Shown piece after piece: positions 1-5,224 of a stretch of 7,942 nt of DNA. The position numbers and the translations under genes are program-made. How positions within the stretch are numbered: the stretch's first letter is position 1; the number at the start of each line of letters is the position of its first letter. The DNA lies in NCBI GenBank assembly GCA_021786815.1, contig JAJYMR010000083.1:1-7942 (forward strand), in the 5' to 3' direction. Source of the stretch: Deltaproteobacteria bacterium (GTDB lineage: Bacteria; Desulfobacterota; Binatia; Binatales; Binataceae). Under the pieces are notes generated by a model, which was given only the letters and a program-made list of their open reading frames with translations, ran no database searches and was not told the DNA's origin.

Positions 1-1
1 A

Positions 2-79
2 TCCGAAGGCCGGCGCACCCGAGATGCGGCGGCGCAGAAGGCCCAACAGCGCCCCGAGAGGCTGTTCGAAAGGCTTTAG
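2..79 (+). CDS. possible 3' end of an upstream gene (partial)
   Basis: One plus frame is open from the window edge to a TAG at 77-79 and reads as a charged Arg/Glu/Gln-rich tail ending in ERLFERL. This is the kind of low-complexity C-terminus many bacterial proteins have. The gene body lies outside the window, so no function can be given. A second plus frame is also open, to a TGA at 112-114, and ends EALIALS. I prefer the first because its stop lies before the promoter-like element at 99-127, but the choice between the frames is weak. Confidence 0.3.
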   Translation, partial: SEGRRTRDAAAQKAQQRPERLFERL

Positions 80-98
80 AAGCCCTGATCGCCCTCTC

Positions 99-127
99 TT
101 GACAGATTGTAGCAAATCAAAAACAAT
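99..127 (+). promoter_or_regulatory. sigma70-type promoter
   Basis: A perfect -35 hexamer TTGACA (99-104) is followed, after a 17-base spacer, by AACAAT (122-127), which matches the -10 consensus at four of six positions. Transcription would start near 133-135. This puts the TTG codon at 127 of the downstream frame upstream of the message and favours the ATG at 232 as the start of the first gene. The promoter would drive the cysteine-rich protein and the XRE regulator. It was seen by eye only. Confidence 0.5.
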
Positions 128-141
128 TGGGCGCAGTGGAT

Positions 142-161
142 ACTACGAACGCATCCGTAGT
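142..161 (+). promoter_or_regulatory. imperfect palindrome, candidate operator
   Basis: ACTACG at 142-147 is repeated in inverse as CGTAGT at 156-161. Over the whole 20-base span, 16 positions agree with the reverse complement. The element lies about 8-27 bases after the predicted transcription start of the promoter at 99-127, a common place for a repressor to block transcription. The XRE regulator encoded two genes downstream is a natural candidate to bind it (autoregulation). It could instead be a small 6-bp hairpin in the leader RNA. No second copy was found upstream of the metallopeptidase gene. Confidence 0.35.
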
Positions 162-231
162 CCGCAAGCTGCATAACCCGCCGCGCACGCGCAGGCTGCG
201 GATTAAGCCTCTGCCCTGGCCCGAGCCGGGG

Positions 232-612
232 ATGACGACGCGCCAGGCGCGTACCGAGCACGGCCATCGATGCCTTGCGTGCGGCACCGCGTTCGAATGC
301 ACAGGCCCTGAAGAAACCGGATACTGCGCGCCGGTTTGCCCTCCCTGCTATTGGGTTGAGATCGGCTCGCAACTGCGGGTTTACGAATCGATAGTCGCCG
401 AGCTCGCTCGCAAGCGAGAAACTATAGAACGTCAGGTGGGAAAGGCCGCTTGCCGCATGGCCGAAATGAAGCGGCGCAAGGTTGCGACGAATGGATGGAG
501 CCTCGTCGCCGCCTTTGGCACATTGACGGTACATCCGAATCGGGTCGTTGTTCTGAACGGAAAGCATCGCCGAACGAATATCCATCACGATTCCGAAGCA
601 TCGCCCGCATGA
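232..612 (+). CDS. small cysteine-rich (putative zinc-binding) protein
   Basis: This is a 126-residue protein that I do not recognise. Residues 13-42 carry a cysteine cluster: CLAC at 14-17, then C23, C32, C36 and C39. The spacing resembles a zinc ribbon or treble-clef knuckle pair (CxxC and CxxxCxxC). Residues about 46-82 are rich in Glu, Arg, Lys and Ala with regular hydrophobics and probably form a long helix, perhaps a coiled coil. The tail is basic. There is no signal peptide. I chose the ATG at 232 because it follows a purine-rich GAGCCGGGG stretch and because the promoter at 99-127 would start the message after the upstream TTG (127). A GTG at 136 in the same frame would add 32 residues. 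The gene precedes the XRE regulator, and its stop overlaps a possible ATG of that gene (ATGA at 609-612), so the two are probably one transcript. A nucleic-acid or protein-binding role is inference only. Confidence 0.5.
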   Translation: MTTRQARTEHGHRCLACGTAFECTGPEETGYCAPVCPPCYWVEIGSQLRVYESIVAELARKRETIERQVGKAACRMAEMKRRKVATNGWSLVAAFGTLTVHPNRVVVLNGKHRRTNIHHDSEASPA

Positions 613-719
613 AACGCAGCAAGCATATATTGGGGATTGACGATCCGGCGCTCACTGCGGCCATGGACGAAACGGGGAACCGCGCGGACTCGTCAAAATC
701 AGCGGCTCGGGAGGATTCC

Positions 720-1151
720 ATGGCGAAAGGAAACTGCGTCTTTGCCCGCGTCATTCGCGAACGTAGACGGCAGCTCGACCTGACCCAGCGCGAAGTAGCC
801 AGACGGATCAGGACTTCGACTCCTTACGTGGGCCATCTCGAATCCGGCAAACGGCATCCATCGGAAAAGATACTGACTCGCCTGGCTGATGTACTCGGCA
901 TCGAACCTCGTGAACTTTTCTTTCTGGCGAATCCGAATACCAAGGTGTTGCTCGATCAGGAAGAACACACGCCGGTGCAGGCAAGCTCGGCCTGGGAGGA
1001 CTTTCGCAGCGACGAGTCGATTCATCGGCTGCATCGGATAAGCGCCCGCGAGATGTATATGCTCTCGCAGGTGGCATTGATGGGACAGGTACGAACGTCG
1101 CGGGATTTCATATACATCCTCAATACCGTTCGTCAGTCCCTCGCTTCATAG
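720..1151 (+). CDS. XRE-family helix-turn-helix transcriptional regulator
   Basis: This is a 143-residue cytoplasmic DNA-binding protein. Residues about 8-66 form an HTH_3 (Cro/C1-type) domain: TQREVARRI is the scaffold helix, TPYVGHLESGK the recognition region, and LADVLGIEPRELF the usual closing helix. After a Gln/Glu-rich linker, residues about 105-140 form a helical tail (SAREMYMLSQVALMG) that may serve dimerisation or be a peptidase target. The ATG at 720 is chosen because GGGAGG lies 5 bases before it. An in-frame ATG at 609 would add 37 residues and overlaps the previous stop as ATGA, so translational coupling with a longer N-terminus is possible. Beginning 265 bases downstream is an ImmA/IrrE-like peptidase. 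In the known ImmR/ImmA and DdrO/IrrE pairs the peptidase cleaves the XRE repressor, and the same relationship is inferred here. The target DNA is unknown; palindromes at 142-161 and 1224-1241 are candidates. Confidence 0.85.
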   Translation: MAKGNCVFARVIRERRRQLDLTQREVARRIRTSTPYVGHLESGKRHPSEKILTRLADVLGIEPRELFFLANPNTKVLLDQEEHTPVQASSAWEDFRSDESIHRLHRISAREMYMLSQVALMGQVRTSRDFIYILNTVRQSLAS

Positions 1152-1223
1152 GGAGGAAGCTTTCGCCGCGATGATTGTATTCGTGGCTCAAGTTCGGTTT
1201 AGGCTCACTATGGGGTCATTGAG

Positions 1224-1241
1224 CAAAACTTAGAACTTTTG
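1224..1241 (+). promoter_or_regulatory. 18-bp imperfect palindrome, candidate operator
   Basis: The sequence CAAAACTTAGAACTTTTG agrees with its reverse complement at 14 of 18 positions, with arms CAAAA and TTTTG. Its size and symmetry suit the binding of a dimeric XRE-type repressor. It lies 176 bases before the peptidase start and about 75 bases after the regulator stop. It does not share its arm sequence with the palindrome at 142-161, so at most one of the two is likely to be the regulator's own site. The A/T content makes chance occurrence possible. Confidence 0.25.
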
Positions 1242-1371
1242 AAAAAAATCTCCGCGCTATATGTTGTTGCGGAGGCGATTTTGACGCGCATTAGTTGTGC
1301 GACGAGCGACCGGGGGGAAGCTCGAAGAATGGATAATCGAGGGTATCAGGAAAGATGGGGTGTTGGTTGTA

Positions 1372-1399
1372 TTGACTCGGCAACATATTTCAGTAGATT
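1372..1399 (+). promoter_or_regulatory. sigma70-like promoter for the metallopeptidase gene
   Basis: TTGACT (1372-1377) matches the -35 consensus at five of six positions. After 16 bases it is followed by TAGATT (1394-1399), a four-of-six -10 match. Transcription would begin near 1405-1407, leaving a leader of only about ten bases before the ATG at 1417. The promoter would let the peptidase be expressed separately from the regulator. The call rests on visual matching. Confidence 0.4.
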
Positions 1400-1416
1400 C
1401 ATAAGGCGCTCCTATT

Positions 1417-2280
1417 ATGAGCGGACGTTCGCTAAACACGGCACTGTCACGCAGGGCTCCGGAGCTCCGGGAACCGGATGCGCTGACAGTTCGTGAGGTC
1501 GATGGCCTCGTCTCCAAACTGCTGAGCGAGGTAAGGATCCCCTTTCCGTCGCTGGGCAAGCGTGTCCTCAATCATCTCGCCGATCTCAAGAAGGTACTGT
1601 CCACGGATTACGTCGAAGGCGCGAAGATCCCTTCGAAAGACATGCTCAAAGAGCTCTCGCATGTCGTCGAAAAGGAAATAAAGTCGCGCTCTTACACTTC
1701 CCTATGGCGGCAATGGGATAGCCCCGATCTGCTTCCGCGCCTGACGAAAATCTTCGGTTCGCGTGAAATCGAGGTCAAGGCCGAACCATATACCGAGGGC
1801 GCCGGCCTCGCGTTGCGCGGGTTCTTCTGCCGCGCAAGCGTGGGCGAGAAGAGAAAGTTCGTCATCTTCCTGAACACTGCGCACCATCCCGGCGCCGTGG
1901 TCGCAACCTTCGGCCACGAGTTGGGCCATTACATCTACGGCTCACTGGTCGGCGAAAAGGCGCCGATGGCGGCGTTCCTCGAAGGCACTTTCAGCAATCA
2001 CCTGGTGCAGGAAGACGAACTGTTCGCTGACAGCCTGGTTGCGTTTTCCGCCTACGACCGGGAGTTGATCAAGCAAATCGGCCCGCTGTACCGGGTGACG
2101 CCCGGCAGTTCCGAGGAACTCTTCTCCCGCATCAGAAATGCCTACGCCATGATCGGCAACCGGTTCAATCTCGACCTCTCGAGCGGCAAGATGGGCAACG
2201 TGTGGCGCGTGCGTTACCTGACCTCGATGACGCACTTCTTCAAGCTGCGCTGCGCGCTCTACGCTTCATCCGGCCTTTAG
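1417..2280 (+). CDS. ImmA/IrrE-like zinc metallopeptidase (HExxH)
   Basis: This is a 287-residue protein with no signal peptide, so probably cytoplasmic. Residues 167-171 are HELGH, the zinc-binding and catalytic HExxH of gluzincin-type peptidases. They follow a hydrophobic strand (VVATFG), as in the family. Downstream, QEDELFADSLVAF (198-210) supplies acidic residues (E199, E201) and the A-D pair that usually carry the third zinc ligand in the ImmA/IrrE group. The N-terminal 140 residues are mixed helices and strands without a recognised domain and are longer than in small ImmA proteins. The chosen ATG has AAGG 11 bases upstream; the same frame has a stop at 1402-1404, so no longer form exists. 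In known systems these enzymes cleave a neighbouring XRE repressor on stress or at element induction, and the regulator at 720-1151 is the natural substrate candidate. The metallopeptidase assignment is firm; the exact family and substrate are inferred. Confidence 0.78.
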   Translation: MSGRSLNTALSRRAPELREPDALTVREVDGLVSKLLSEVRIPFPSLGKRVLNHLADLKKVLSTDYVEGAKIPSKDMLKELSHVVEKEIKSRSYTSLWRQWDSPDLLPRLTKIFGSREIEVKAEPYTEGAGLALRGFFCRASVGEKRKFVIFLNTAHHPGAVVATFGHELGHYIYGSLVGEKAPMAAFLEGTFSNHLVQEDELFADSLVAFSAYDRELIKQIGPLYRVTPGSSEELFSRIRNAYAMIGNRFNLDLSSGKMGNVWRVRYLTSMTHFFKLRCALYASSGL

Positions 2281-2301
2281 AAGATTCCCTTTCGGAGTAT
2301 C

Positions 2302-2346
2302 GTGCCGCGCGGACCGTTCGCCCAGCGATGCGTCGGTCCGCCGCAC
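2302..2346. other. hairpin between convergent genes
   Basis: GCGGACCG (2309-2316) pairs perfectly with CGGTCCGC (2334-2341). GTGC (2302-2305) can extend the stem with GCAC (2343-2346) across a small internal loop; the apical loop is 17 bases. It sits in the 91-base space between the stops of the peptidase gene (plus) and the serine hydrolase gene (minus), where a shared bidirectional terminator is common. No T-tract follows on either strand, so it is not a standard intrinsic terminator. Confidence 0.3.
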
Positions 2347-2371
2347 GCTCCGCGCGCGAAGCCGCGCGCGC

Positions 2372-3532
2372 CTATAACGACGAGTACACCGCGTCGATGA
2401 GCGCGGCTGCCCGCGAGTCGATCAGGATGCTCGCGCCCATCTGGTTCATCGCATAGCCAAACCCGATTCGGGCGTCGGGGTCGGCAAAGCCGAGCGACCC
2501 TCCGGCGCCTGGATGACCGAACGCGCGCGGATTCGGACCGAACGGAGCTTCCGGCTGCGACATCATGAATCCCAGCGACATGCGGGTTGAGATGAACAGC
2601 ACAGCGTCGGGTCCGTATGACTGCTCGGCGTGGCATTGCGCGATACTGTCCGGGTCCAGTACTCGAAAGCCGTCGATTTCGCCGTCGTTGGCCAGCGCGC
2701 CGTAGATTCGGGCGAGCGCTCGCGCGTTGGTGTGGCCGTTCGCGGCGGGCAGTTCCGCCGCGCGCCATTCGCGCGTGTTGACGACGCCCTGGGTCAGCAA
2801 TGGAGGATTGGCGAACGCCTTGGCGGTGACCGATTCGGGATTTTTCGCGACTTCCTCGAAGATGTTGGGCGCCCCGGGTGGCGGAGGCGGTGACGCAATC
2901 ATTTCGGCGACCCGCCCGTCGTGGCTTGCGTCGAGCCCGATATGGCAGTCGATTCCGAGCGGACCGGCCAGTTCATCGCGGAAGTAACCGCCCGGCGTCT
3001 TGCCGGTGATTCGCCTGATCACCTCGCCCACCAGCCATCCGTAGGTCACCGCGTGATAGCCGTGCCTGGTGCCCGGCTCCCACCAAGGCTCCTGTTCGGC
3101 CAGGGCGTCGCACATCGTGTCCCATTGATAAAGCGCATCGAGCGCAAGCGGCTTTCTGACCGCGGGAAGGCCTGCGCGATGGCTTAGCAGATAGCGGACG
3201 GGCAGCTTGTCCTTACCCGCCTGCGCGAATTCGGGCCAATAGCGCGCAACCGGCGCTTCAAGATCGAGCTTTCCCTGCTCGACCAGGCGATGAGCGCAAA
3301 TCGCCGTCAGACCCTTGGTGGTCGAGTACACATTGACGATGGTGTCGCGGGTCCACGCTCGCGCGCGCCGCTTGTCAGCGAAGCCGCCCCACAAATCGAC
3401 GACCGGTCTGCCCCTGTGCGTCACCGCGACGCTCGCGCCGACCTCGCGCCGCTCCTCGAAGTTTTCGGCAAAGGCTTCGCGTACCCGCCGGAAGCGCGGC
3501 TCGCAGTTGCCTTCAATCTGTACCATCCCCAT
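2372..3532 (-). CDS. serine hydrolase, beta-lactamase fold (class C / EstB-like)
   Basis: This 386-residue member of the beta-lactamase-related serine hydrolases includes EstB-type esterases and LACTB-like proteins. S70-T-T-K73 is the SxxK motif holding the nucleophile and general base. GYHAVTYGW (158-166) is the Tyr motif that replaces YxN. HPGAGGS (340-346) is the third active-site element, in the HxGxGGS form typical of esterase-like members. The N-terminal VTHRGRPVVDLWGG and the LLSHRAGLP (115-123) segment are also family signatures. No signal peptide is visible, so it probably acts in the cytoplasm on ester or amide substrates that cannot be named from sequence. The ATG at 3532 is chosen because GGGGA lies 6 bases before it; a GTG at 3589 would add 19 Arg-rich residues without family character. 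A second ATG two codons in is possible. It is transcribed alone and converges on the metallopeptidase gene. True beta-lactamase activity is not implied. Confidence 0.87.
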   Translation of the reverse strand: MGMVQIEGNCEPRFRRVREAFAENFEERREVGASVAVTHRGRPVVDLWGGFADKRRARAWTRDTIVNVYSTTKGLTAICAHRLVEQGKLDLEAPVARYWPEFAQAGKDKLPVRYLLSHRAGLPAVRKPLALDALYQWDTMCDALAEQEPWWEPGTRHGYHAVTYGWLVGEVIRRITGKTPGGYFRDELAGPLGIDCHIGLDASHDGRVAEMIASPPPPPGAPNIFEEVAKNPESVTAKAFANPPLLTQGVVNTREWRAAELPAANGHTNARALARIYGALANDGEIDGFRVLDPDSIAQCHAEQSYGPDAVLFISTRMSLGFMMSQPEAPFGPNPRAFGHPGAGGSLGFADPDARIGFGYAMNQMGASILIDSRAAALIDAVYSSL

Positions 3533-3544
3533 CGTATGTCCCCT

Positions 3545-3572
3545 GTCGCGCGTTGGTCCGCGCCTGCGCGAC
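3545..3572 (-). promoter_or_regulatory. inverted repeat before the serine hydrolase start
   Basis: GTCGCGC (3545-3551) and GCGCGAC (3566-3572) are a perfect 7-base inverted repeat with a 14-base loop. They lie directly upstream of the GGGGA ribosome binding site of the minus-strand hydrolase gene. This could be a leader hairpin or an operator, but in GC-rich DNA such repeats also arise by chance. Confidence 0.22.
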
Positions 3573-3639
3573 CGAACCTTCAATAACACGAGTGGAAAAA
3601 TCGGGAAACTCGATTCACCGGCGGAAGAAGTTTCGTCCC

Positions 3640-3672
3640 AAAAAAAGAGGAGGCTCGCCGCCGAGCCTCCTC
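3640..3672 (-). terminator. intrinsic (rho-independent) terminator
   Basis: Read on the minus strand, a perfect 11-bp GC-rich stem (3662-3672 with 3647-3657) closes a 4-base loop and runs straight into seven Ts (3646-3640). It begins 25 bases after the stop of the secreted His-Pro repeat protein gene and ends that transcript before the serine hydrolase gene. Read on the plus strand there is no T-tract of comparable length after the stem, so it is directional. Confidence 0.88.
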
Positions 3673-3696
3673 CTGGATTTTCACGAGTTGCTTGAA

Positions 3697-4410
3697 TCAG
3701 GGATTGCCTTGCCTTCCCTCGTGCCGTTGTTGCCGCTGCTCCCGCCTCTGCTGCTGCCGCTCGTGCCGGTATTCCTGCCGCTGTTCGCGCCGGTAGGTTC
3801 CCTTCGGACCGTGACGGTAGCTCTCGTGGGAAATCCAGTCGTGCGGATTGGCGCGAAACTCGTCGCTTACGCCCGGATGCTTGTTGAAGTACTGCTGAGC
3901 TTCTGGATTCCGCTGCAGCCAGCCCTTATCGTGGACGTAGTTCGGATGCTGATAAAGGTCCTGGGCCATCCCGGGGTGCTGGCCGAGAAATGTGTTGAAG
4001 TTGGAGCGTTGGCCCTGGTACCAGTTGCGATGCCAGCCCTGGTACCATCCAGTACGATTGCCGCGCTGCCATCCGTAACGGCCTTGGGCCGACATGAACC
4101 CTATCGGATCCCGCTGGAATTCCCGGTTAATCTCCGGATGATTCGCGAGATACTGCCTGAACGCGGGATTGTGGTCCAGCCAGCTCGAATTCCTGACCAG
4201 TCCGGGATGTGTTGAAAGATCCGACGCAATCTGTGGATGGTTGTTTAGAAAGCCGTTGAAGCTTTGGAACTGGGCGGCTGACATGCCCGAATATCCCGAA
4301 AAGCCCTGAGTTCCCGGAACTCCTATCCAGCCCTGCGCGAAAGCCGCCAAGGGCATCGCGAGCGACCCAGCGAGAAAAACCGCAAGAGCAAGCCTGCTTC
4401 GTAGTTTCAT
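3697..4410 (-). CDS. secreted protein with two His-Pro-rich repeats and basic tail
   Basis: This is a 237-residue exported protein. Residues 1-25 are a clear Sec signal peptide: KLRSR, a hydrophobic core, then AFA before Q26. The mature part holds two 56-residue repeats, 51-106 and 138-193. They share the pattern FNxFLxxHPxxAxDLxxHP, then WLxxNP, QY, HP and EF at the same places. A Trp/Tyr/Gly/Arg-rich linker (107-137) joins them. The last 35 residues are almost only Arg, Gln, Glu and His, probably disordered and highly charged. GGAGG lies 6 bases before the ATG, and a strong terminator follows the gene, so it is a single-gene transcript. I recall similar uncharacterised HP-repeat exoproteins from GC-rich environmental bacteria but know no function. 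Periplasmic or extracellular binding (surface, polyanion or metal) is only a guess. Confidence 0.88.
   Translation of the reverse strand: MKLRSRLALAVFLAGSLAMPLAAFAQGWIGVPGTQGFSGYSGMSAAQFQSFNGFLNNHPQIASDLSTHPGLVRNSSWLDHNPAFRQYLANHPEINREFQRDPIGFMSAQGRYGWQRGNRTGWYQGWHRNWYQGQRSNFNTFLGQHPGMAQDLYQHPNYVHDKGWLQRNPEAQQYFNKHPGVSDEFRANPHDWISHESYRHGPKGTYRREQRQEYRHERQQQRREQRQQRHEGRQGNP
3832..3999 (-). repeat. protein repeat copy 2 of the His-Pro protein
   Basis: This encodes residues 138-193 of the secreted protein. It aligns without gaps to copy 1 over 56 residues, keeping FN-FL, three HP pairs, DL, V, WL, NP, QY and EF. The copies have diverged a good deal at other positions, so this is an old internal duplication. 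Confidence 0.75.
4093..4260 (-). repeat. protein repeat copy 1 of the His-Pro protein
   Basis: This encodes residues 51-106 of the secreted protein, the N-terminal copy of the 56-residue unit. Within each copy a shorter rhythm is visible, with HP or NP/DP pairs every 10-15 residues, suggesting a string of short helices capped by prolines. Confidence 0.75.
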
Positions 4411-4829
4411 GGGGTTCCTCCCTACCTCCTGATCTCGAATACGTTCGCACTATCCTCCGGTTTCGGTAGCAGCGACAACTGTGCCATCCCGATTTCTATT
4501 GAAAATACGGCCCGACCAGGCCGTTCACGCATGCAAACCGCTTCGATGCGATACGCTAAAAGGTATATCCTGCGGCTCTTTTGGGATTGCCCGGATTGCG
4601 CCCCAGCGGCGTTGATGACGCCTCGGCCAGGCTTTGGCAGCGTCCGGAGCGCGAACTCATACCGACGTAATGTCAAAATCGGCGCTCGCGCAGGCTTGCT
4701 CGCGGGGACCGTGGCGGGCTGCCACTTTGCGCGACCCGGACCGGTTGGCGCTTGCCTGCGGGCACGGTTAAGCTAGCGCTCGTAGGGGCGGACGCGGCAG
4801 TGTCAAAGAGGATCGACGGAGCCGGGCAA
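4411..4829. other. intergenic region between divergent genes
   Basis: This 419-base space separates the secreted-protein gene (minus) and the GFA-family gene (plus), and promoters for both must lie here or be missing. On the minus strand it starts with a strong GGAGG ribosome binding site (4417-4421). On the plus strand TTGGCG (4745-4750) and TAAGCT (4769-4774), 18 bases apart, form only a weak promoter candidate. An 81-codon frame starting at 4531 has no ribosome binding site and no recognisable content. I see no RNA gene or repeat. Confidence 0.5.
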
Positions 4830-5213
4830 ATGACGGTGTATCGCGGCGGATGCCATTGCGGCCAGGTCGCTTTCGAAGTGCGCGGAAAGCTCGAAAGCGT
4901 CAGCGAATGCAATTGCTCGATTTGCACGAAAAAAGGCTATCTGCACTGGATCGTCCCGCGCGACGCCTTCCAACTGCTGACGCCTGAATCGAACCTCGCG
5001 ACCTACAAGTTCAACACCGGCGTTGCCAGGCATCACTTCTGCCCGGCGTGCGGTGTCGCCTCGTTTTACATTCCGCGCTCGGACCCCGACAAAATCGACG
5101 TCAACGCTCGATGCCTCGAGGGGTGGACGTCGGCACGCTGCCGGATAAACAGGTTCGACGGCCGCAACTGGGAGGCCGCGTTTCGCGCCGAGCGCGCTTC
5201 GCGCGACGAATAG
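4830..5213 (+). CDS. GFA/CENP-V-domain zinc protein
   Basis: This 127-residue protein is one complete GFA domain, the fold of glutathione-dependent formaldehyde-activating enzyme (Gfa) and of CENP-V. The three zinc-binding signatures are present in order: GCHCG (C8, C10), ECNCSIC (C27, C29, C32) and CPACG (C71, C74). They fit one catalytic or labile zinc and one structural zinc. The length is normal for single-domain members. It is probably cytoplasmic. The ATG at 4830 is chosen because homologues begin just before the GCHCG motif and GGAG lies 8 bases upstream; a GTG at 4800 would add ten residues. True Gfa condenses formaldehyde with glutathione, but most members have no proven substrate, and nothing here (no adh or esterase neighbour) points to formaldehyde metabolism. 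The DUF1054 gene follows after 11 bases, so the two are almost certainly co-transcribed. Confidence 0.87.
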   Translation: MTVYRGGCHCGQVAFEVRGKLESVSECNCSICTKKGYLHWIVPRDAFQLLTPESNLATYKFNTGVARHHFCPACGVASFYIPRSDPDKIDVNARCLEGWTSARCRINRFDGRNWEAAFRAERASRDE

Positions 5214-5224
5214 AAGGAAGCACC

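Larger units (their letters stand above)
1152..1416 (+). other. AT-richer gap with short open frames
   Basis: This gap between the regulator and the metallopeptidase is clearly richer in A and T than its surroundings. It contains no confident gene. Short frames are present: 1171-1233 (20 residues, ATG, with a GGGAGG 14 bases upstream) and 1297-1404 (35 residues from a GTG). The second reads like a folded peptide (EEWIIEGIRKDGVLVVLT) but lacks a clear ribosome binding site. A third frame beginning near 1281, after GGAGG, runs into the peptidase gene and is probably chance. The gap also holds the palindrome at 1224-1241 and the promoter candidate at 1372-1399. No intrinsic terminator was seen after the regulator gene. 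Confidence 0.5.

Noticed and set aside
406..421. CTCGCT / AGCGAG inverted repeat
   Set aside because: It is inside the cysteine-cluster coding region, short, and explained by repeated Ala/Arg/Leu codons in GC-rich DNA.
76..588. 170-codon minus-strand frame
   Set aside because: It overlaps the promoter and the cysteine-cluster gene, has no ribosome binding site pattern and no recognisable content.
450..608. N-terminal extension of the XRE regulator frame before the ATG at 609
   Set aside because: It overlaps the cysteine-cluster gene in another frame, and no homology-like content precedes the helix-turn-helix part.
1239..1263. TTGAAA and TATATG as a promoter
   Set aside because: The spacer is only 13 bases, too short for a sigma70 promoter.
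1239..1496. 85-codon plus-strand frame (TTG start, or GGAGG plus TTG at 1281, or ATG at 1329)
   Set aside because: It runs 80 bases into the metallopeptidase gene in another frame and its composition is not protein-like. The GGAGG at 1271 makes it not impossible, but weak.
3553..4215. 220-codon plus-strand frame with a Leu/Pro/Val-rich translation
   Set aside because: It is antisense to the secreted repeat protein, crosses the intrinsic terminator, and its hydrophobic stretch is the complement of the Arg/Gln-rich tail.
5048..5224. N-terminal extension of the DUF1054 frame
   Set aside because: It lies inside the GFA gene in another frame. The family N-terminus (GF-DF pattern) begins right after the GTG at 5225.
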